Shown: in pieces, positions 54,731 through 62,682 of the stretch | Numbering within the stretch: position 1 is the stretch's first letter | How the letters are laid out: every line of letters starts with the position of its first letter | Assembly: GCA_905214725.1 (NCBI GenBank) | Contig: CAJMNH010000008.1 | Coordinates: 1 to 64,000, forward strand | DNA length: 64,000 nucleotides | Origin: an uncultured bacterium | GTDB lineage: Bacteria > Bacteroidota > Bacteroidia > Bacteroidales > Rikenellaceae | Direction: 5' to 3' | Notes under the pieces: generated by a model | The model's database searches: none | The model's input: only the letters and a program-made list of their open reading frames with translations | What the model was told of the DNA's origin: nothing | Program-made: the position numbers and the translations under genes

Positions 54731-55558
54731 TTATTCCAATTGTTTCCGATAGACGGAATCTAATGTATTTCCATCCTTGTCTTTCCAAACAAGCCAACCG
54801 TTATTGCTGCTTCCGATGCAGAAATCGGCAGCAGTACTAGGACTTGAAAAAGTTTTATCAGAGGTCATTATCAATTTAGCGCCTTTGAACATAGTATATT
54901 CACGCAACATCTTTTCGCGCTTCTCCTTCCACTTAAACGAAGCCACCATTTTTGGAACAATTACACTCCCTTTTAGCACGGTAAATCCGTCAGAATTGTA
55001 AAAGCCCGTTGCATCACAACCTCTTCCTTTAGTATAAAATAAGTGTTCAACCTTGGGTTTAGCCAAATTGAAAATATTACAACCTATAAAAGACGCCAAA
55101 AACTTCACATTCTCGAAAAACTCATCCATTGTATCCAACCGATATTCAGGCAAATTAGGCGCTTTAGGAACTTGCTTGTTATCGCTCAACACGAAAGTAT
55201 TCGCTTTTTTCGCAGTAACAATCGCCTTATGCTCCAGATATTGCACATCAGCTTTTGTTAAATCAGCATCCTTTGATACGAATATGAGTGCCTTTTGCCA
55301 AAACAACTTTTTATTGTCATGGTCTTTCACTCGCTCTCTGAAGTTTTCCGTTTCTCCGATATAAGCCTGAGGCTTAGTCGACTCATCTTCTCCGATCAAC
55401 ATATAAAACGCAGGTTTGTGCAGTTTCCCCTGTTCGTTCAAATAGGCCAAATTTGAACGAGGAATCACAAACATCTTGCAAATCTTATTACTTATAAATG
55501 CATACTGGATTCCTTGCGGATCTCCATCTATAAGATATGTCGTTATTGTTTTTTCCAT
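54731..55558 (-). CDS. GIY-YIG nuclease-family protein with DUF4357
   Basis: A 275-residue cytosolic protein. The GIY-YIG-like core is at about residues 50-110: AFYMLIGEDES, then QAYIGETENFRERVKDH with the catalytic Arg and a later Glu-rich helix (LTKADVQYLEHKAI). The first GIY triplet is degenerate (FYM), as in other members of this group. The C-terminal 70 residues (SPSTAADFCIGSSNNGWLVWKD) match DUF4357, often found with restriction-modification genes. It starts two bases after the DGQHR/NDT gene and stops next to the Fic gene. DNA cutting is likely but not proven. Confidence 0.82.
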   Translation of the reverse strand: MEKTITTYLIDGDPQGIQYAFISNKICKMFVIPRSNLAYLNEQGKLHKPAFYMLIGEDESTKPQAYIGETENFRERVKDHDNKKLFWQKALIFVSKDADLTKADVQYLEHKAIVTAKKANTFVLSDNKQVPKAPNLPEYRLDTMDEFFENVKFLASFIGCNIFNLAKPKVEHLFYTKGRGCDATGFYNSDGFTVLKGSVIVPKMVASFKWKEKREKMLREYTMFKGAKLIMTSDKTFSSPSTAADFCIGSSNNGWLVWKDKDGNTLDSVYRKQLE

Positions 55559-55560
55559 AA

Positions 55561-57453
55561 TTATACACCATAATGTTTTTCTAATCTATCAACTAAGCCA
55601 TCTACAAGTTGTTTGTAATCTTTAAATCGCAACTGAGATAAATTTCTCAAGTTAAACCCTACGAATTTATCAATATCTTTTTTCTCTTTATTATGGTCTG
55701 TATTTTCTTTATACAGTAATATCATATTAGGAATCATATTGTGAGATTCCGCAACCCCCATAGCATAACCAATTTCATGATAAACATTAATATTAGAACT
55801 ACTCAAATCTGCGATGATTAAACTGCATGATTTAATAGCCTCCAATATTCGATCTTGTATTGAGAAGGAGCTTGATTCAACAGTCCTATCAATACGAATA
55901 GGGGTTGCATTTAGATGAATACTCTTATGCTTCTCATTGAATTTTTCTATAGCTCGTGTTATTTTTTCATATATTAATTCGCTTTGAGAATCTCCGAATT
56001 GCATAGATATGAAAATCTCATTTTTCTTTGCTTGATATATTTGTTCAAACATCATGATAAGATTAGTCGCAGAATCTTTGGACAAATCATCAGGCTCGGT
56101 TACTTTATTTATACCATTGCGTTCTGCCCAATCGATAAATGCCTGCATTTGCATCTTATCTAAAATCGTATAATAAACAAGAGCGCATAAAAACGCAATG
56201 TTGCCAAGAGCATCTCGATTAAATGATCTATATACTCCTACTAAAGACGTAAGAGCTTCTAATATTATAGATATATTCTCACAATTTTTTAGATAACGTC
56301 GAAGATTAGTCGCCTTATATTCTAAATGGGCTATTTTATACTCCAAGCCTTTATGATCATTTTGCTTAAGTTTTAATTCCTCTTGAAATTGGCTTATTGC
56401 TAATTTAAGCTTTTTGTATATGGTCATTTTCTCAAAGTCAGGCTTCTCAAATTCAATTTTCTGGATTTCATCGAACTTTGCCTTGATAATCTTCTCTAAG
56501 ATATTTATTTCATTTTGGGCGTTGGAAATATCCCTTCTCGTTTTCTTTAAATCAAGTACCCATTCTTTCCTTTGTGGATAAAGAGTTTCCTTTTGAGAGA
56601 TAAGTAATCTGGCAATGGATAAACACGTTGTCCTATAATAAGAATTAGAGTCATCATTATTGCTTTTAAGCCAAGGGATAGTGTTAAATTGTCCTGTTTT
56701 AACAATTTCAATAAGGTCTAAAGCTAATGGATATTCATACCCTAATTTCTCTTTATCAAATGCATTAAGTTCAGATATAATTTTTAGACTAGCTTCTTCT
56801 CGTAGAGGTAGTGCTTTAAAATTTATATCATGAAAAATTTTAGCTTCAAAATTGTCTGCATCTTTTGCATCTGAGAGTATAATCGTAAACGGGACAATCT
56901 TGTCCGATATGCCTTTTTTGAATAGGCGAGCTTGGTGATCTAGCCACCCTTTTATTTTTTCAGGATCAGTTTCGTCTTTTATTGCGTCTCTATTAGTTAC
57001 AAACTGATGCCACCAAGAAATATCAGTGATTGCTTTATCAAAAGGTTCCAACCTGTGATTACCATCAACTCTTAGCAGTTTATCTTCTTCTGTAGGATTT
57101 ATTATCTCAATATACGCATGTCTTGCTCTATCTCGTCCTATAGGTAATCTTTCACTTAAAATGCGAAGCCCTTTAACAAATTCACTACTATTTTTACTGA
57201 CATCTTTATTGTCACCAATGCTTCTAAGCAATCCTTCATAATCGTTAACTCGACAGGCTAAGGTTATTTCAGGGAAATACGACTTCAAATCAGCTAAATA
57301 GTTTACTATATCAACCTTATGCTGATTATTAGCGTCTCGTTGATATGAGTCTGGCTTTTTTGATATTCTTGCAAGACTTAAAATGGGGGCAAATCCACGC
57401 AGTACAACGTAAGTCCCAAATGCACTGTATATGATTCCTTCTAATTTTGCCAT
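55561..57453 (-). CDS. DGQHR-like / coiled-coil / nucleoside-deoxyribosyltransferase-like fusion
   Basis: A 630-residue protein in three parts. Residues 1 to about 260 look like a ParB-related DGQHR (DndB-type) domain: SYQRDANNQHKVDIVNYL, VDGNHRL at 129-135, and KIFHDINFKALPLREEAS. A long charged coiled coil follows (about 300-400). Residues 476-630 resemble nucleoside 2-deoxyribosyltransferase/TIR-like effectors: EIFISMQFGDS, SCSLIIADLSSSNINVYHEIGYAMG, with a candidate catalytic Glu560. The layout suggests a sensor of DNA state joined to a nucleotide- or NAD-cleaving effector. The gene lies inside the restriction-type operon, 20 bases after the one-TM gene. No such named system is known to me; function is inference. 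Confidence 0.7.
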   Translation of the reverse strand: MAKLEGIIYSAFGTYVVLRGFAPILSLARISKKPDSYQRDANNQHKVDIVNYLADLKSYFPEITLACRVNDYEGLLRSIGDNKDVSKNSSEFVKGLRILSERLPIGRDRARHAYIEIINPTEEDKLLRVDGNHRLEPFDKAITDISWWHQFVTNRDAIKDETDPEKIKGWLDHQARLFKKGISDKIVPFTIILSDAKDADNFEAKIFHDINFKALPLREEASLKIISELNAFDKEKLGYEYPLALDLIEIVKTGQFNTIPWLKSNNDDSNSYYRTTCLSIARLLISQKETLYPQRKEWVLDLKKTRRDISNAQNEINILEKIIKAKFDEIQKIEFEKPDFEKMTIYKKLKLAISQFQEELKLKQNDHKGLEYKIAHLEYKATNLRRYLKNCENISIILEALTSLVGVYRSFNRDALGNIAFLCALVYYTILDKMQMQAFIDWAERNGINKVTEPDDLSKDSATNLIMMFEQIYQAKKNEIFISMQFGDSQSELIYEKITRAIEKFNEKHKSIHLNATPIRIDRTVESSSFSIQDRILEAIKSCSLIIADLSSSNINVYHEIGYAMGVAESHNMIPNMILLYKENTDHNKEKKDIDKFVGFNLRNLSQLRFKDYKQLVDGLVDRLEKHYGV

Positions 57454-57473
57454 ACTACAAGCTTATTTTATAG

Positions 57474-58043
57474 TCATTCCGTAAAATGGCTTGAATTTCC
57501 AATAAGTATTATTTGACTGTTGAAACTGTCTGAAAGTGATAATAAAAGCTCTTTTAACTCAAGTTTCGAATCTCTTGAGATTTCACTATCAGGTCCTGCT
57601 GATTGTATTTTGGTTACAAGAGTAGCTATTTTATTTATACGATCATTTATCTTGTCTGTCGACTCTGAGGATTTATGCTTTTGTTCAACTTCTGAGGAAT
57701 TATAATATAAATAAATCGGGTTTAGTCGAGATGGGGCTTCTTTGAATAACTTATCGGATTGTTGACATGCAATATATAATCTGGCCATAGCATAGTTTTC
57801 ACGACCTTCTTGATAGGCATTACAACTCATTTGTAGCATCTTGTAATTGTCTAAGGCCTCCTGATACCAGCTCATAGCATTCTCAACCACACTTGTCTTG
57901 CGCTCAAAAATCAACTTGAATAATTCTCTTTCAAATCTCTTTTTTTCTTGGCAAGTGTCTATTATTTTGGTAATAATCAGCGTTATTAGAAAACTTCCTA
58001 ATCCGACTGCAGCAGTTACCCCAATCATATAAATATCATTCAT
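57474..58043 (-). CDS. Small protein with one N-terminal membrane helix
   Basis: A 189-residue protein. Residues 5-27 (IYMIGVTAAVGLGSFLITLII) form one membrane helix, followed by a basic and charged helical part (EKKRFERELFKLIFERKTSVVENAMSWYQEAL) and a Ser/Lys-rich helical tail. The cytosolic helices are of the kind found in SLATT-like or other membrane partners of defence effectors, but no family is recognised. It starts one base after the HsdS stop and precedes the DGQHR/NDT gene, so it is made with both. It may anchor the effector or be an effector itself. Confidence 0.7.
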   Translation of the reverse strand: MNDIYMIGVTAAVGLGSFLITLIITKIIDTCQEKKRFERELFKLIFERKTSVVENAMSWYQEALDNYKMLQMSCNAYQEGRENYAMARLYIACQQSDKLFKEAPSRLNPIYLYYNSSEVEQKHKSSESTDKINDRINKIATLVTKIQSAGPDSEISRDSKLELKELLLSLSDSFNSQIILIGNSSHFTE

Positions 58044-58044
58044 A

Positions 58045-59406
58045 TCATCTTAATATCATTTTTTCTATTGTTTTTTTTGCATTCTCTAAGATTGAAGAAC
58101 CCTCGTTTCCAATAGCCTCTGCTTTAACTCGTATATTTTGAATTTCATTGGCAATAGCAGTTTGTGTCTCTATCTTTTCAGGAATAGGAATTAATATCGA
58201 GGCAATTTCTTCCAAATTAATATTTGCTCGAGCAACGGGTCGTTTTAGTCTATCTAAATTCAATTGTCCGATTGATGATTTAATCAATTCCTTTACATAT
58301 TCAGGATCATATCCATCTTTCAGCCGCACCAAAGCAATTGCTTGATTTATGTTTGCTTCTTTATCGGAGTGATAGATACCTACTTGTCCGATCGTAGCTC
58401 CGACAATGGCAATCATAATGTCATTATCATAAACCTTAGAGGATTTCATTTGCTTATTATGGATCTCTGGCTTAATATATAATAGCTCGTCAAAATTGAT
58501 ATTCCCATTGATATCAATATCACCACTTCTAATAAATGCAATTCCACTCTGAACGTCTGTATAAGCATCTCCGCCGGCCTTGGGAGTAATACCACTCGTA
58601 ATCAAAACCGAGATATCACCAAGTTTCTTTAACGGATATTTTGATTTGGCTAATTCTGCAAATGCTTTCTCAAAATATGGGTTATGAAAATATGGATCAT
58701 ATCTTTGACCTATTAATTTTGATATAGGGATAAAATATTTTGTTTCCGAGAAATGACTTCTCTCAGGTAGTTTAATTCCTAAATGTTGAGTTACAGTATT
58801 ATCAATACTTTTTAATAATTCTTTTGCCTCTTTATCCTTTTGTAATTTCGCATTTTGGGCAGCAGTATAGATATCAACTATTTTTTGCTGAAAAGTTGGA
58901 GATGGATATGGGATTAAAAGATTCTCAATATCTGAAGTTTGTAATCTTGGCAAAGTATTGCCCGTTACCAGATGTTTGGTTTGTGCAATAATAATGTTGG
59001 AGCGTAATATTATCGCTAAATATTCTGGTAATATATTTGTCGCCTCAAGTATATAAAACTCCGTAGAACTTTTCCCTGAGAATTCGGCTAAATATACCTT
59101 ATTTAAATATGGACGTAACTTCGAAAATAATATATCTCCTTTTTTAAAGACTGCAGCTGTTGATATTGAATCTTTTATTCCTGGGATATATTCGCCAGTT
59201 CCACTTGTGATATTTTCAAGCCCAATATAGACGTCTTCAATATTTAAGCAGGTCGTTACTGTTTTTGCATTTTTTGTAACTTCTTTTAACTTACAACAAG
59301 TAATAGTTTTAAGACGTCGAATCATAGATAGACGTTCAGGATGAAATTGTTGAGCATCTAATCTATCTCCGAGACATTCGTCTATATGAATATTATTGAT
59401 TATCAT
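58045..59406 (-). CDS. hsdS: Type I-type specificity subunit HsdS
   Basis: A 453-residue protein with two target-recognition domains, each followed by a conserved helical spacer. The first spacer begins PYPSPTFQQKIVDIYTAAQ (residues about 165-210), and the second PIPEKIETQTAIANEIQNI near the end. TRD phrases include LPRLQTSDIENLLIP and ARANINLEEIASILIPIP. It chooses the DNA sequence to be methylated and perhaps cut. Its start overlaps the methyltransferase gene by 14 bases, a mark of coupled expression. The two TRDs predict a bipartite recognition site, which cannot be read from sequence alone. Confidence 0.9.
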   Translation of the reverse strand: MIINNIHIDECLGDRLDAQQFHPERLSMIRRLKTITCCKLKEVTKNAKTVTTCLNIEDVYIGLENITSGTGEYIPGIKDSISTAAVFKKGDILFSKLRPYLNKVYLAEFSGKSSTEFYILEATNILPEYLAIILRSNIIIAQTKHLVTGNTLPRLQTSDIENLLIPYPSPTFQQKIVDIYTAAQNAKLQKDKEAKELLKSIDNTVTQHLGIKLPERSHFSETKYFIPISKLIGQRYDPYFHNPYFEKAFAELAKSKYPLKKLGDISVLITSGITPKAGGDAYTDVQSGIAFIRSGDIDINGNINFDELLYIKPEIHNKQMKSSKVYDNDIMIAIVGATIGQVGIYHSDKEANINQAIALVRLKDGYDPEYVKELIKSSIGQLNLDRLKRPVARANINLEEIASILIPIPEKIETQTAIANEIQNIRVKAEAIGNEGSSILENAKKTIEKMILR

Positions 59407-61411
59407 TGATATTATCCATTATAAATTTATTGATACGAGCAGCAATATTTGGCAATTCTGATCCATTGATTTTCTTCCCTGTTGTATCATATCCAATATT
59501 ATCAACTACAACCATCATTACTTCATAGTTGTCAGAATATTTACGGATGCGTTCTTTATACAATTCAAGCATCCGCTCTGCCCGCTGCTCCTTATCCAGC
59601 CCTTTTTCTTCGCGAACAAGAACCTTAACATCACTTAATGTCTGCTCGAATTTTTGAGTCTGTTCTTTGGAATGCTTTTTTAAGAATAGGACAGACGATT
59701 TGACTCCGGCCTTGACATGGGCAAATGTGTGTTGCGGCAATGATACGACAGCCAAGATTCGGAACTTCTCAATCAACCAGTCTCGAACGTATTGACTTGA
59801 AGAATTGGTCAAAATTCCGTCTGGAACAACAATTGCAAGATAACCGTTTTCTTCGTTCAAATATTTATAGCATCTTTCCAAAAACAGCACTTCAGTACTT
59901 TGTGAAGTCCGCCACTTGTTTTTGTTGTTGTCATCGGCGATTCGATCCTTGATTTCTGTAAATCCGAGATTTTTCTCGAACAGCTCATACTCCTTGTAAT
60001 ATCCGACTTCATCCGCTTTTATCGTCGATCCAAAGGGTGGATTCGTCATTATCAGATCGAAAGTCCCGTCTTGGAAATTGAGATTACGATTCTCAATTTC
60101 CAAAGTACGGTTGTTTTTTAGTCCGTCATTGGTGATGATGTTGGTATGACCATCGTCATGAATGATCATATTCATCTTCGCTACGCGCGAGATCTGTTCA
60201 TTGATTTCAATACCAAACAAATGCTTCTCTGCAAATACATGCCAATAGTCCCGCCATGAAGCACTACCGATTTCATCGCTAAAGATATGATTGGCATCGT
60301 CTCGTACTGCCTTTAAAGCGTGTAATAGAAATCCTCCGCTCCCACAAGATGTATCGAGTATTTTCCAGTCTTTATTAACGCCAATGGCCGTTACAATAAA
60401 CTCAACAATAGGTTTTGGTGTAAAAAACTGGCCGAAATCACCACGGAAGAATTCCCCCATAAAACTCTGAAATGCCAAACCTTTGGCATCGAGATCTGTT
60501 TTGGAGAGATTTATATCCTGAAGATATTGAACAACCGTATAAATTTTATGTCTATCCAGCTTTATATCATCCTTGAACACTTCGGGATCTTTCTTTCGTC
60601 CATGCTCGTAAAGATCGCGTATGCGCGCTTCAAGTTCGACCTTTGCTTGGTTGTTTTGAGGATCCTCCGGATAATGTATTATCTGAAAGTTATACGGTTG
60701 TCCTTTACTTTTAGGATTGTTATCACGCCAGCGTTCGTCCCATATCTTACAAAAGATGAGTTTGTCCAACTCGTCAAAAGCCGTAGTTGGCGCCAATGCT
60801 CCACCTCCCCACAATGCATCATGAGCCGACTTAAACTTTTGAATCAATTCACTCTGCGTTCCTTGAGGAGGCTCGGTTACGCCCTTGATATATTTGAAAC
60901 GTTTAACTTCTCCATCTCTTTTGGGAATATCACTGATGCTGATACGGGAAACGGGAGAGATAGTTGTTATTTCATAATACTCATCTTTGATCCCAGATGT
61001 GACCCAAACATACCGAGCGGCTGATGCATGGGCATAACTATACGCCTGATCTACGGCAACCTGAAATTGTCGCTCATTAATATTCTCCTCCTTGCATTCT
61101 ACAACGATTAGAATTTTGCTATGAGAGTCGTTATACACGAGTATATCCGCTTCTCGAGTTTCAGAACCAATCTGCACAGATTCGTTAACTGAGATATTTG
61201 AGGCAGGGTAATCGTAATCGTAGATTAATTTCAGATATGTTTCCGCTTGAACAAATTCCTCGGGATTTTGCAAGCGGCGTTTTGTCTGATTTTTACAATT
61301 ATAACGAATTACTGTGTTCCCTTCATTGATAATAATATACTTATCTCTAATTCCTCTTTGAAAGAGATCTGAAACCAGTAATTCGTTTATTTCGTCCTGA
61401 TTCTTAGCCAT
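59393..61411 (-). CDS. Fused nuclease-N6-adenine methyltransferase (HSDR_N plus HsdM)
   Basis: A 672-residue protein. Residues 1 to about 170 are an HsdR-N-like nuclease domain: ETREADILVYN with Asp89 and LIVVECKEENI with Glu105 and Lys107 make a PD-(D/E)xK site. Residues about 190-672 are an HsdM-type methyltransferase with the SAM motif DTSCGSGGF (353-361) and the catalytic NPPF (457-460). Fusion of nuclease and methyltransferase with a separate two-TRD S subunit recalls Type IIB BcgI-like enzymes, which need no motor. No helicase HsdR gene is present. The gene starts 12 bases after the XRE regulator. Confidence 0.88.
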   Translation of the reverse strand: MAKNQDEINELLVSDLFQRGIRDKYIIINEGNTVIRYNCKNQTKRRLQNPEEFVQAETYLKLIYDYDYPASNISVNESVQIGSETREADILVYNDSHSKILIVVECKEENINERQFQVAVDQAYSYAHASAARYVWVTSGIKDEYYEITTISPVSRISISDIPKRDGEVKRFKYIKGVTEPPQGTQSELIQKFKSAHDALWGGGALAPTTAFDELDKLIFCKIWDERWRDNNPKSKGQPYNFQIIHYPEDPQNNQAKVELEARIRDLYEHGRKKDPEVFKDDIKLDRHKIYTVVQYLQDINLSKTDLDAKGLAFQSFMGEFFRGDFGQFFTPKPIVEFIVTAIGVNKDWKILDTSCGSGGFLLHALKAVRDDANHIFSDEIGSASWRDYWHVFAEKHLFGIEINEQISRVAKMNMIIHDDGHTNIITNDGLKNNRTLEIENRNLNFQDGTFDLIMTNPPFGSTIKADEVGYYKEYELFEKNLGFTEIKDRIADDNNKNKWRTSQSTEVLFLERCYKYLNEENGYLAIVVPDGILTNSSSQYVRDWLIEKFRILAVVSLPQHTFAHVKAGVKSSVLFLKKHSKEQTQKFEQTLSDVKVLVREEKGLDKEQRAERMLELYKERIRKYSDNYEVMMVVVDNIGYDTTGKKINGSELPNIAARINKFIMDNINDNQ

Positions 61412-61423
61412 ATATGCGATGTA

Positions 61424-61615
61424 TTAATTTTTACTATCAATCAATTCTTTGGGATCTACTTGAAGGATACGAGCTATCTCGAAAAGCTGTTCAAGACTCG
61501 GTTGGCGACGATTGCAGACATAAGCATTTACAATACTAAAACTCTTGCCGAGTTTTTCGGCCAGCCAAGTCTGTTTAATCCCTTTTTCTTCAAGGACTTC
61601 TTTTATCCGATTCAT
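61424..61615 (-). CDS. Small XRE-family transcription regulator
   Basis: A 63-residue DNA-binding protein consisting of little more than one HTH_3 domain: IKQTWLAEKLGKSFSIVNAYV is the helix-turn-helix, then QPSLEQLFEIARILQVDPKELI. Such short Cro/C5-type proteins control restriction-modification operons, delaying nuclease until methylation is complete. It is the first gene of the operon; a palindrome at 61641-61664 overlaps the promoter and is its likely operator. The ATG at 61615 fits the family start (MNRIKEVLEE). Confidence 0.88.
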   Translation of the reverse strand: MNRIKEVLEEKGIKQTWLAEKLGKSFSIVNAYVCNRRQPSLEQLFEIARILQVDPKELIDSKN

Positions 61616-61640
61616 ATATACAATCATTCCTATCAAATAA

Positions 61641-61664
61641 TTTTTTCATAAAGATATGAAAAAA
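61641..61664 (-). promoter_or_regulatory. Operator and promoter of the defence operon
   Basis: TTTTTTCATA and TATGAAAAAA form a perfect 10-base inverted repeat with a 4-base loop. A -7-like TATCTTTA on the minus strand (61649-61656) lies inside it, 33 bases before the XRE start. Binding of the XRE protein here would shut off the operon. Confidence 0.6.
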
Positions 61665-61907
61665 TTTGCGACATATAAATGAAATAATAGAGTTTTCCTC
61701 AGTGAAAATAATTATTGGAGGGTGGTAACTCAAATAGATTTTCATTTGGATACTATTAACAGGAAATCGGATATAGATTCTTAATTGTGAACATGTCATG
61801 AGGAATCAAAAATTTGTCGTATATCCGCAAACAGTAACCACCTACCAAACAATAATTAGTATAAGGGAATAGGATGGGATAACTCTATGCTAAACTAAAT
61901 GCCAAAC

Positions 61908-61946
61908 AAATAAAATTCTGCAACTAATAGTTGCAGAATTTTATTT
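61908..61946. terminator. Bidirectional hairpin terminator
   Basis: Perfect 17-base arms (AAATAAAATTCTGCAAC and complement) around a 5-base loop; T-rich on both strands. No gene clearly ends here, so it may be a leftover of a lost gene. Confidence 0.7.
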
Positions 61947-62371
61947 CCCTCAAAGCATATCCTAAGAGAAATCAATAAGGCAAACATTTAAAATTCAACA
62001 GACACTGTATGTCATAACTAAAAATGAACTTAACGCTATGCTGACTTTATCCAGCATAAAATAAACTCTTTCTTTAAAGATAGCTAATATGAGAAGAACA
62101 ACCATATATTAGATGAACTATATGTAAAAAGTCAATATCTACCTGTTCATTTTGGTGATCAAACGTGTAACTATTCTGTAAGGCTTACTCCCCTCGTAAA
62201 TGCAAATTCTCTTTATATAGTTATGTCGCATGAAAAAAGAATTACTGGCCAAAAGAAAAAGAGATGAGCGTTCTTGCTACCGATGTCCGCCATTTCGACG
62301 TTGTGAAGAAAGTTTAGTTTAGAACTTGAATAGATATACAACAAACCAGACTAAACTCCTATGATTGACCT

Positions 62372-62406
62372 TTTGCGCGGATTACGTTTATTTTTTCCTA
62401 TCTTTG
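62372..62406 (+). promoter_or_regulatory. Possible promoter facing attR
   Basis: TTTG (62372-62375) and TATCTTTG (62399-62406), spacer 23, slightly long. It would drive transcription out of the island toward the kinase terminator. Confidence 0.35.
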
Positions 62407-62546
62407 GGATACATAACCTCTGATATAGGGTAAAAAGCCATTTTATATTTGCTCTTTTTTTCTTTTGACCAGTAAAATCCCCCCCCCAACATATTTTTGA
62501 GTACTATAATAAATTGAATATCAGCAATATACTACAACACAACATT

Positions 62547-62564
62547 TTCTGCATCGGAAAGTGA
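62547..62564 (+). other. attR: second copy of the mnmE 3' end
   Basis: TTCTGCATCGGAAAGTGA matches attL at 16 of 18 bases, in the same orientation. Both differences are synonymous: it still reads FCIGK and a stop codon. It lies just before the terminator of the convergent kinase gene. Confidence 0.75.
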
Positions 62565-62583
62565 TATAAATAAAAACGATCAA

Positions 62584-62637
62584 TTTCAAAAAGCAGTTCT
62601 GTCCGAACAATTGTTCGGACAGAACTGCTTTTTGAAA
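62584..62637. terminator. 54-base perfect palindrome, terminator
   Basis: Two 27-base arms (62584-62610 and 62611-62637) pair perfectly; TTTTTGAAA or its complement lies at both ends. It ends the leftward kinase gene and probably once served mnmE from the other side. Confidence 0.85.
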
Positions 62638-62682
62638 AATATCGGAACCTAATTCATTTGGAACGCAAGCGTTTTCGCTCAC

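Larger units (their letters stand above)
61665..62546. other. AT-rich island end without clear genes
   Basis: No convincing gene. It holds a bidirectional hairpin (61908-61946), a 30-codon open frame (62230-62322) with three Cys and no recognised family, a rightward promoter-like pair (TTTG 62372-62375, TATCTTTG 62399-62406, spacer 23), another -7 match TATATTTG (62444-62451), and nine C at 62479-62487. Confidence 0.5.
49949..62564. mobile_element. Genomic island integrated at the 3' end of mnmE
   Basis: About 12.6 kb between two FCIGK-stop direct repeats. The right two-thirds is clearly AT-richer than the flanking chromosome, with different codon use. It carries a fragment of a foreign mnmE end, a truncated excisionase-like gene, a decayed IS21-type element and a seven-gene restriction/toxin operon. 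No integrase remains, so it is probably immobile; an IS-linked deletion may have removed it. Flanking genes (mnmE and the histidine kinase) converge on a terminator just beyond attR, as expected if the island split them. Confidence 0.75.

Noticed and set aside
55561..57453. Assignment of this protein as ParB partition protein
   Set aside because: It has a DGNHR motif but not the GERRxRA box or a helix-turn-helix, and it has an added C-terminal NDT-like domain; parB is at 45090.
62230..62322. 30-codon Cys-containing open frame near attR
   Set aside because: Too short to judge, no family, no clear promoter at the right distance; noted only as part of the region.
49967..62564. Prophage
   Set aside because: No capsid, portal, tail, terminase or lysis genes were seen.
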